Part shown: positions 9,002-16,175 of the stretch, one piece after another
Layout of the letters: every line of letters begins with the position of its first letter
Position numbering within the stretch: the stretch's first letter is position 1
The notes under the pieces: model-generated
Databases searched by the model: none
What the model saw: only the letters and a program-made list of their open reading frames with translations
Told to the model about the DNA's origin: nothing
Source of the DNA: Pseudarthrobacter sp. fls2-241-R2A-127
GTDB lineage: Bacteria; Actinomycetota; Actinomycetes; Actinomycetales; Micrococcaceae
Length of the DNA stretch: 64,000 bases
Assembly: GCF_030209355.1 (NCBI RefSeq)
Contig: NZ_JARVSF010000041.1
Coordinates: 1-64,000, forward strand
Direction of reading: 5' to 3'
Program-made: the position numbers and the translations under genes

Positions 9002-9967
9002 ATGACGCACGCAATCGTCGCACGGCAGGCAGGCGGACCGGAAGTCCTTGAGTATGCCGGAGTTGAGCCTCCCACGCCCGGTCCGGGGCAGCTGCTGTTC
9101 AAGGTGGGCGCGGCCGGCGTGAACTTCATCGACACCTACAAGCGCAGCGGCACCTACAAAGTGCAGTATCCCTTCACCCCGGGAACCGAGGCAGCCGGCA
9201 CGGTGGAGGCAGTGGGCGAAGGGGTGACCGGATTCGCCGCCGGCGACCGGATTGCCACCGCTGAAGGCATCAACTGCTACGCGGATTACGCGCTGGTTGA
9301 TGAAGACGCCGCACTGCCAGTACCGCGGGGCCTGGACGTGTTCACCGCCGCGGCGCTTCCCCTGCAAGGCATCACCGCCCACTACCTGATGAACTCCACC
9401 TTCAAGGTTGAACCTGGCCACAAGGTCCTGCTTCACGCCGGCGCGGGAGGCGTGGGGCTGCTGCTGATCCAGCTGCTCAAAGCCCGCGGCGCGGAAGTGT
9501 TCACCACGGTGTCAACGGACGGGAAGGAAGAATTGGCACGCGGCGCCGGTGCGGACCATGTGCTGCGGTACGAAGGATTTGCGGAGCGGGTCAGGGACAT
9601 GACGGGCGGTACCGGCGTGGACGTGGTGTACGACGGCGTGGGCAAGGACACCTTCGACGGATCCCTTGCCGCCTTGGGCGTCAGGGGGATGCTGGTGTTG
9701 TTCGGTGCCGCCTCCGGCCCCGTCCCGCCGTTTGACCCGCAGCGACTCAATGCGGGCGGCTCCCTGTTCCTGACCCGTCCCACCATGGGGCACTACCTCC
9801 GCGATGCCGCGGAGCGGCGTTGGCGCTCGGACGAGGTGTTCGCCGCTGCGGCCGATGGCAGCCTGAAGGTCCGGGTCGGTGCGCGCTACCCGTTGTCGCA
9901 GGCGGCCCTCGCGCACCGCGACCTGGAGGGCAGGAAGACCACCGGAAAAGTGCTCCTGGTTCCGTAA
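9002..9967 (+). CDS. Zinc-free NADPH:quinone oxidoreductase, MDR superfamily
   Basis: Cytosolic one- or two-electron reductase of quinones or enones. A GroES-like N-terminal half (TPGTEAAGTV) is followed by a Rossmann domain with AGAGGVGLLLIQLLKARGAE near residues 145-165. No zinc-binding cysteine set is seen, placing it with the quinone oxidoreductase (QOR) branch. Start ATG 9002 has AAAGGAG just upstream, and 321 residues is typical. It is divergent from argC but shows no functional link to arginine synthesis. The substrate is unknown. Confidence 0.93.
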   Translation: MTHAIVARQAGGPEVLEYAGVEPPTPGPGQLLFKVGAAGVNFIDTYKRSGTYKVQYPFTPGTEAAGTVEAVGEGVTGFAAGDRIATAEGINCYADYALVDEDAALPVPRGLDVFTAAALPLQGITAHYLMNSTFKVEPGHKVLLHAGAGGVGLLLIQLLKARGAEVFTTVSTDGKEELARGAGADHVLRYEGFAERVRDMTGGTGVDVVYDGVGKDTFDGSLAALGVRGMLVLFGAASGPVPPFDPQRLNAGGSLFLTRPTMGHYLRDAAERRWRSDEVFAAAADGSLKVRVGARYPLSQAALAHRDLEGRKTTGKVLLVP

Positions 9968-9994
9968 CCGCGGGCAACGTGAACACCTGGCAAA

Positions 9995-10027
9995 CGCCCG
10001 GACCGCCGGAAACGGCGCGTCCGGGCG
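9995..10027 (+). terminator. Composite hairpin after the quinone oxidoreductase gene
   Basis: CGCCCGGAC (9995-10003) pairs with GTCCGGGCG (10019-10027), and an inner CGCCG-GAAA-CGGCG stem sits inside with one bulged base. A T-rich stretch follows at 10039-10051. It separates the oxidoreductase from the NRPS gene, which therefore probably has its own promoter. Confidence 0.65.
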
Positions 10028-10070
10028 CGCCGGACACCTTTTGTTCATCTTCTCCCGGGAAAATGCTCAG

Positions 10071-13000
10071 GTGACCCAGCAGCAGGTCCCCTTCGGGGAT
10101 GACACCCCCCGTGCAGCTCCGGCCAGCACCGTCCGCCAGGATCCTGCGGCCTCCGCAGCCGTGCCGCCGGCCGAAGACGCCGGCCGGGGCCTTGCCGCGT
10201 ACGCGCCCCAACTGCCCGGGGCCGCGGCCGCGCCCCCGGCCCGGACGCTGATCGATGTCCTGCAGGACACCGCGGCCCGTTTTCCCGACGCCTCCGCCCT
10301 GGACGACGGCCGCACGTCGCTCAGCTACGCCCAGCTGCTGCACGCAGTCCGTGCCACCGGCCGCCGCCTGCACCAGGCCGGGTTGGGCGCCGGGGACAGG
10401 ATCGGCATCCGGATCCCCTCCGGCACCAGCGAACTGTACGTATCCATCCTCGCCGTCCTCCTGGTGGGTGCCGCCTACGTGCCCGTGGACGCCGACGACC
10501 CCGAAGAACGCGCGCGGCTGGTGTTCGGTGAGGCCAATGTGGCAGCAGTCCTGGGCCCGGGCGGCTCGATCGGACGCGGACCGGCCGGGCAGGGCAGGAA
10601 AGGCCCGTTCAAGGGCGCACGGCCCCCGGAACCTGGCGACGACGCCTGGATCATCTTTACCTCCGGCTCCACCGGCACACCCAAGGGCGTGGCGGTCCGG
10701 CATCTGTCCGCGGCCGCCTTTGTGGACGCGGAGGCAAGGATCTTCCTCCAGGACGATCCCCTCGGCCCGCAGGACCGGGTCCTGGCCGGGCTTTCGGTTG
10801 CCTTCGACGCTTCCTGCGAGGAAATGTGGCTCGCCTGGCGGCATGGCGCGTGCCTGGTGCCGGCACCGCGCGCCCTGGTCCGGACCGGCATGGACCTTGG
10901 CCCCTGGCTGATCAACCACGGCATCACTGCCGTTTCAACCGTTCCCACCCTCGCTGCACTCTGGCCCGCGGAATCACTGGAGAACGTCCGACTCCTGATT
11001 TTCGGCGGCGAGGCCTGCCCGCCTGAACTCGCCGAACGGCTGGCCGTGGAAGGCCGTGAGGTCTGGAACACGTACGGTCCAACGGAGGCAACAGTGGTGG
11101 CCTGCGCGGCGCCCCTGGGCACCCCCGGTCCCGTGCGGATCGGGTTGCCTCTGGACGGCTGGGACCTGGCCATCGTTGACGGCAACGCGGTACCTGTAGC
11201 CGAAGGCGAGGTGGGCGAACTCATTATTGGCGGGGTTGGCCTGGCCCGTTACCTCGATCCTGCCAAGGACGCGGAGAAGTACGCCCCCATGCCCACCCTG
11301 GGGTGGGACCGGGCTTACCGTTCGGGTGACCTGGTGCGCTTCGAGCAGGCCGGCCTGGTCTTCCAGGGCCGGGCCGACGAACAGGTGAAGCTCGGCGGCC
11401 GCAGGATTGAGCTGGGCGAGGTCGATGCCGCCCTCCAGGCCCTCCCCGGCGTGGCAGGTGGCGCCGCTGCAGTCCAGACCACAGCCGCCGGAAACCAGGT
11501 CCTGGTGGGCTACCTGGCGCCGGCGGCCGGGGTGGTCCTTGACCTTTCGGTTGCCCGTGGGCAGCTGGCGGCGAGCCTCCCGGCGGCCTTGGTTCCCATG
11601 CTCACCGTGGTGGATACCCTGCCAACCAAGACCAGCGGCAAAGTAAACCGGCACGAGCTCCCGTGGCCGCTGGCCGGTGCAGGCGCCGCGGAGGCAAACG
11701 CCGCACCCCTGAACATCCCCGATGATGCGGCCTGGATCGTGGAGCAGTGGAGCAGCGTGCTGGGCAGCCCCGTCTCCTCGCTGGATGCCGACTTCTTCGC
11801 GTACGGTGGCGGATCACTCTCGGCCGCGCAGCTGGTCTCTGCCCTGCGGGTGCGCTACCCCACCATCACCGTGGCCGATATCTACGCCACGCCTCGCATA
11901 GGGGCCCTGGTGGAGGTGGCACGGCAGTCCCGTCCCGGCGGCTCCGCCGGGCCGGCACCGGAGCGCACCGTGCGGCCGACTGCCCGGAAGTCCCAGGTCT
12001 TCCAGACGCTGATGGGCGTGCCGCTGCACATCCTGGTGGGCATGCGGTGGCTGACCTACCTCATGGCCCTGAACAACCTGTTGGCCGGGCTTGCCGGTTT
12101 TACTGCCGCGCCCACCGTCTCGTGGTGGTGGGTGGCAGTGTCCTGGCTCGTGTTCGTCAGCCCGGCGGGGCGGATGCTGCTGGCCATTGCGGCCGCCCGG
12201 TTCCTGCTGCGCGGGGTGGAACCGGGGGTCTATCCGCGGTCAGGGCGCGTCCACCTGCGGTTGTGGCTGGCGGAACAGATCCAGGACCTCGCCGGTGCCA
12301 TCAGCCTCGCCAGTGCGCCGTGGGTGCCGTATTACGCCCGGGCACTGGGGGCAAAGATCGGCCGGGACGTCCAGCTGCACTCGCTGCCGCCGGTCACGGG
12401 GATGCTGACGCTGGGCAGCGGAGCCAACGTGGAGCCGGAAGTGGACCTTTCGGGCTGGTGGATCGACGGCGACGACGTCCACATCGGGGCCATCCGCATT
12501 GGCCGCGGCGCCAGTGTGGGTGCACGGAGCACTTTGATGCCCGGCGCATCGATCGGAGCCGGGGCGCAGGTGGAAGCCGGTTCGGCGGTGCTGGGGAAGG
12601 TGAAAGCGGGCCAGCTGGCTGCAGGGTCACCGGCCCGCCGGCAGGGCAAGGCCAAGCACAGCGTGCCCGAAGCCGCAGCCCAGGGACGGTTTGCCGCACG
12701 TGCCTGGTTCGCCGGCTTCGCGCTGGCCTCGGCCTGCCTGTCGATCATCCCGTACCTGTCGGCTGCCGCCGCGCTCTGGGTCGCATTCGCCTTCATCCAA
12801 GGCAGCACGTCCCTGGCCGAAGCCCTCCCCCGGCTGCTGCCGGCCCTTGCCCCGGCGTCGCTGGTGTGGTTCGTCATGAACGCCGTCCTGGTGCTGGGCG
12901 CCACGCGCCTGCTGTCCGTCGGGATCGCCGAGGGCTACTACCGGATCCGAAGCCGGGTGGGATGGCAGATCTGGGCCACCGAGCGGGTGCTGGACCTGGC

Positions 13001-14105
13001 CAGGGACCTGCTTTTCCCCCTCTATGCCAGCCTGTTCACACCGGTGTGGCTTCGCCTGCTGGGCGCCAAGGTCGGGAAGAACGTCGAGGCCTCCACCGTC
13101 CTGCTGATACCGAAGATGACCACCGTGGGCGAGGGCGCCTTCCTCGCCGATGACACCATGGTGGCCTCATACGAGCTCGACGGCGGCTGGCTGCGGGTGG
13201 CACCGGCCAAGATCGGCAAGCGGTCCTTCCTCGGCAATTCCGGAATGACCGCCGCCGGCCGGAACGTTCCCAAGAATTCGCTGGTGGCCGTCCTGTCCGC
13301 GACGCCGGCAAAAGCCAAGGCGGGCACCTCCTGGCTGGGAAGTCCGCCGGTCCGGCTGCGGCGGACCGCCATCGCCTCAGACGGGTCCCGCACCTTCCGG
13401 CCCCCGGCGCGGCTGAAGGTGGCCCGTACCCTGTGGGAGCTGGGCCGGTTCCTGCCGGTCATGCTCACGGTGGCCATTGCTGCCGGCACCATGCTGGCCT
13501 TCGACCGGATCGCAGCCACCTGGGGCTATGCTGCAGCGGCTTTGCTCACCGGCGTGGTCATGCTGCTCGCGGGCCTTGTCGCCGCAGCCGCGTCCGTCGT
13601 CGCCAAATGGATCCTGGTGGGCCGGATCCGCCCCGGTGAGCACCCGCTCTGGAGCTCGTTCATCTGGCGCAACGAAGTGGTGGACAGCTTCATCGAGCTG
13701 GTCTCTGCGCCGTGGTTTGCCCGGGCTGCCTCCGGTACCCCGGCGCTGGTCTGGTGGCTGCGTGCGCTTGGCGCGAAGATCGGCAGCGGCACCTGGTGTG
13801 AGAGCTACTGGCTGCCCGAGGCCGATCTGGTGACGCTGGGCCGGAACTCCACGGTGAATCGGGGTTGCGTGGTCCAGACGCACCTGTTCCACGACCGGGT
13901 GATGAGCATCGACGCTGTTACGCTCGAGGACGGGGCCACCATGGGCCCGCACGGGGTCATCCTTCCCCAGGCCAGCGTCGGCGCCGGCGGAACAGTGGGG
14001 CCGGCTTCCCTGGTGATGCGCGGCGAAGCAGTTCCCGCCGCGACGTACTGGATGGGCAACCCCGTCAGTCCGTGGACCGGCCCCGGATCGCCGTCTGCCC
14101 CATAA
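10071..14105 (+). CDS. Pls/PosA-like single-module NRPS with membrane C-terminal half (poly-amino-acid synthetase type)
   Basis: Residues about 50-530 form an adenylation domain (IFTSGSTGTPKG near 195-206, NTYGPTEA 333-340, YRSGD 416-420, K524 in TSGKVNR). A carrier domain follows with its phosphopantetheine serine S582 in GGGSLS. There is no classical condensation HHxxxDG or thioesterase. Residues 655-1344 have about six membrane segments (near 658-680, 683-710, 880-908, 925-950, 1125-1143, 1150-1180). These separate three repeated modules, each opening with LGAK(I/V)G (near 759, 997, 1233) and rich in hexapeptide-like turns. This layout is that of the epsilon-poly-lysine synthetase family, in which C-terminal membrane modules join the monomers. 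Pocket residues read D-A-E-T-I-G-T-V-V-K, close to lysine codes, so a cationic homopolymer is inferred. The GTG at 10071 gives 1344 residues; its ribosome site is weak. Confidence 0.87.
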   Translation: MTQQQVPFGDDTPRAAPASTVRQDPAASAAVPPAEDAGRGLAAYAPQLPGAAAAPPARTLIDVLQDTAARFPDASALDDGRTSLSYAQLLHAVRATGRRLHQAGLGAGDRIGIRIPSGTSELYVSILAVLLVGAAYVPVDADDPEERARLVFGEANVAAVLGPGGSIGRGPAGQGRKGPFKGARPPEPGDDAWIIFTSGSTGTPKGVAVRHLSAAAFVDAEARIFLQDDPLGPQDRVLAGLSVAFDASCEEMWLAWRHGACLVPAPRALVRTGMDLGPWLINHGITAVSTVPTLAALWPAESLENVRLLIFGGEACPPELAERLAVEGREVWNTYGPTEATVVACAAPLGTPGPVRIGLPLDGWDLAIVDGNAVPVAEGEVGELIIGGVGLARYLDPAKDAEKYAPMPTLGWDRAYRSGDLVRFEQAGLVFQGRADEQVKLGGRRIELGEVDAALQALPGVAGGAAAVQTTAAGNQVLVGYLAPAAGVVLDLSVARGQLAASLPAALVPMLTVVDTLPTKTSGKVNRHELPWPLAGAGAAEANAAPLNIPDDAAWIVEQWSSVLGSPVSSLDADFFAYGGGSLSAAQLVSALRVRYPTITVADIYATPRIGALVEVARQSRPGGSAGPAPERTVRPTARKSQVFQTLMGVPLHILVGMRWLTYLMALNNLLAGLAGFTAAPTVSWWWVAVSWLVFVSPAGRMLLAIAAARFLLRGVEPGVYPRSGRVHLRLWLAEQIQDLAGAISLASAPWVPYYARALGAKIGRDVQLHSLPPVTGMLTLGSGANVEPEVDLSGWWIDGDDVHIGAIRIGRGASVGARSTLMPGASIGAGAQVEAGSAVLGKVKAGQLAAGSPARRQGKAKHSVPEAAAQGRFAARAWFAGFALASACLSIIPYLSAAAALWVAFAFIQGSTSLAEALPRLLPALAPASLVWFVMNAVLVLGATRLLSVGIAEGYYRIRSRVGWQIWATERVLDLARDLLFPLYASLFTPVWLRLLGAKVGKNVEASTVLLIPKMTTVGEGAFLADDTMVASYELDGGWLRVAPAKIGKRSFLGNSGMTAAGRNVPKNSLVAVLSATPAKAKAGTSWLGSPPVRLRRTAIASDGSRTFRPPARLKVARTLWELGRFLPVMLTVAIAAGTMLAFDRIAATWGYAAAALLTGVVMLLAGLVAAAASVVAKWILVGRIRPGEHPLWSSFIWRNEVVDSFIELVSAPWFARAASGTPALVWWLRALGAKIGSGTWCESYWLPEADLVTLGRNSTVNRGCVVQTHLFHDRVMSIDAVTLEDGATMGPHGVILPQASVGAGGTVGPASLVMRGEAVPAATYWMGNPVSPWTGPGSPSAP

Positions 14106-14117
14106 CCGAAGGTCCCC

Positions 14118-15476
14118 ATGAGTTCTTCAGCATCAGCCCCCCGCGGCAGCGTCCATGAGGCCGGCGAAGCCCCGGATCCTTACCTGCCCGGCGCCGGGAC
14201 CAACGCCTTCCGCGTGGAGCGGTACGAACTGGACCTGGACTACCGGGTGGCCAGCAACCGGCTCAGTGGCAGGGCGGTGCTGCACGGCGTCACCTGCGTC
14301 CCGGCGTCGGCCCTGGTGCTGGACCTTGCGGGGCTGCGGGCCACGAAAGTGCTGCTGGACGGCCGGAAGCCGCTGCGGTTCAGCCAGCGGGCAGGACAAC
14401 TGGTGGTCTCCGCGCAGGACGCCTTCGAGGCCCGGCAGCCGTTCACCCTGGAAGTGCGCTACGAAGGCAATCCGCGGCCACGGCGTGGCTTGTGGGGTGA
14501 GGTGGGCTGGGAGGAACTGACGGACGGCGTCCTGGTGGCGGGGCAGCCCAACGGGGCCCCCTCATGGTTTCCGTGCAACGACCACCTCCGGGACAAGGCC
14601 AGCTACCGGTTCACCGTGACCACCGACGCAAACTACCGCGTGGTGTGCAACGGCGTCCTCCAATCGCACACAGCCCGCTCCAGCCGGGAAACCTGGGTCT
14701 ACGAACAGGCTGATCCCATGCCCGCCTACCTGGCCAGCGTTCAGATCGGCAGGTACGCGCTGCTGGAACTGGAAAGCGGACGGCACGGCACCCCCGTTCC
14801 GCAGACCGTGGCCGTCTCCCACGCGCTCACGGACCGGGCACGGGCCGGCCTGGCTCTCCAGCCGGCAATGATGCGCACCTTCAGCAGTTGCTTTGGCCCT
14901 TACCCTTTTCCCGGGTACGTCGTGGTTGTCACCGAAGACGAACTGGAAATCCCGCTTGAGGCGCAGGCCATGTCCATCTTTGGCCCCAACCACCTGGGCC
15001 TGGACTGGGAGTCCCAGCGCCTGATCGCCCACGAACTCTCCCATCAATGGTTTGGCAATGCCCTGACGGCGGCCAGCTGGCAGGACATCTGGCTGCACGA
15101 GGGCTTTGCCTGCTACGCCGAATGGATCTGGTCCGAAGAAGCCGGCGTCATGGGCGTGGCGGACCGGGCCGGGGCTGCCTGGCACCGGCTGGCTGTGGAG
15201 GAACAGGACATACTGGTGGGCGACCCCGGACCTGAGCGGATGTTCGATGACCGTGTCTATAAGCGGGGCGCGCTGGCTGTCCATGCCGTCCGGATGGCCG
15301 TGGGCGACCTCGCCTTCTTTGCCGTCCTGCAGGACTGGACCGCCAGCCACCGGCACGGCTCGGTCACCACGCAGGACTTCATCATGTCCGTCAGCCGGGC
15401 AACAGCCGTGGATGCCGAATCCCTGCTGCACCCGTGGCTCTACGAGGAGCCGCTGCCGCCGCTGCCGGCGGCCTGA
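14118..15476 (+). CDS. M1-family (gluzincin) zinc metallopeptidase
   Basis: Aminopeptidase-N-like enzyme of 452 residues with zinc ligands H305, H309 (HELSH) and E328 (WLHEGF). EAQAMSIFG near 281-289 stands where M1 enzymes have GAMEN. It lacks the long C-terminal helical domain of PepN (about 850 residues), so it is a short form. No signal peptide is evident. It begins 12 bases after the NRPS stop and is surely co-transcribed. M1 enzymes beside Pls-type synthetases suggest trimming or degradation of the polymer, or self-protection; that role is inferred. Confidence 0.9.
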   Translation: MSSSASAPRGSVHEAGEAPDPYLPGAGTNAFRVERYELDLDYRVASNRLSGRAVLHGVTCVPASALVLDLAGLRATKVLLDGRKPLRFSQRAGQLVVSAQDAFEARQPFTLEVRYEGNPRPRRGLWGEVGWEELTDGVLVAGQPNGAPSWFPCNDHLRDKASYRFTVTTDANYRVVCNGVLQSHTARSSRETWVYEQADPMPAYLASVQIGRYALLELESGRHGTPVPQTVAVSHALTDRARAGLALQPAMMRTFSSCFGPYPFPGYVVVVTEDELEIPLEAQAMSIFGPNHLGLDWESQRLIAHELSHQWFGNALTAASWQDIWLHEGFACYAEWIWSEEAGVMGVADRAGAAWHRLAVEEQDILVGDPGPERMFDDRVYKRGALAVHAVRMAVGDLAFFAVLQDWTASHRHGSVTTQDFIMSVSRATAVDAESLLHPWLYEEPLPPLPAA

Positions 15477-16144
15477 CCAGGAACGGAAAGGGCGACGGCG
15501 GCGGCCAGGTGGGCGGGCAGCCCGGTTTCGGCCGGGTCCAGGTCGCGCAGGCCCGGGCGTTCCCGCACGTCCACAGCGGACGGAGCCGTCAGGAGCCCTT
15601 CACCGGTCATCTTCAGCCAGGCCTCCTTGCGGGCCCAGAGCCTTGCCCTGACGGCCGGCACGAGGTCCGCCGCGACGTCCCCAAGTGCCAGCCGCTCCGC
15701 AGGTGCCAGGGCAAGGGCGTCGAACCCGTCGAAGCCCGTGCGGGAAGGGTCCTCGATATCCGTACCGAGCCGGGTTCCCGGGGCGGCGTCCGCCACGGCC
15801 GCCAGCAGCGTCCAGCCCCCGGCCCGGGACAGGCTCAGGGCCAGCGGCAAGGGAGCGCCCCGATAGGTGTACCCCGGCCTGCCGTGGCCCAGCCCGGGTC
15901 CGGCGCCGCAGCGCGGGCAGTCGTAAACCGTGGCGAGGTCCGCTGCGGACACTGACATCAGGTGGGCCGCGAAGGCCCGCTGGGCCAGCCGGCCGGCCAG
16001 GAACACCGTCCCGGCGGCAGGCGCCATCGCCCTGGCCCGCGCCAGCTCGACGCCGTCCAGGAGGCGTTCCGCGTCGCTTCGCACCGCGGCGGCTTCCCCG
16101 GGCAGCACGAAGGGCGGGACGGCGCGCACCTCGCATTGCACCAT
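15440..16144 (-). CDS. Sfp-type 4'-phosphopantetheinyl transferase
   Basis: Moves phosphopantetheine from CoA to a carrier-protein serine. The family signature is present: GTDIED for magnesium and CoA, then LWARKEAWLKMTGEG. The ATG at 16144, with GGAAGGG upstream, gives 234 residues. It is third in line behind pheS and pheT (31-base gap), which are functionally unrelated, and its 3' end overlaps the convergent M1 peptidase gene by 37 bases. Its likely partner is S582 of the NRPS next door. Confidence 0.9.
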   Translation of the reverse strand: MVQCEVRAVPPFVLPGEAAAVRSDAERLLDGVELARARAMAPAAGTVFLAGRLAQRAFAAHLMSVSAADLATVYDCPRCGAGPGLGHGRPGYTYRGAPLPLALSLSRAGGWTLLAAVADAAPGTRLGTDIEDPSRTGFDGFDALALAPAERLALGDVAADLVPAVRARLWARKEAWLKMTGEGLLTAPSAVDVRERPGLRDLDPAETGLPAHLAAAVALSVPGQAAGSGGSGSS

Positions 16145-16175
16145 GACCCGCCCTTCCGGAAAGCCTGCCGGGAAC

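Noticed and set aside
11747..13153. Long plus-strand frame inside the NRPS gene
   Set aside because: Arg/Gly/Pro-rich out-of-frame translation of the NRPS, without a ribosome site or family pattern.
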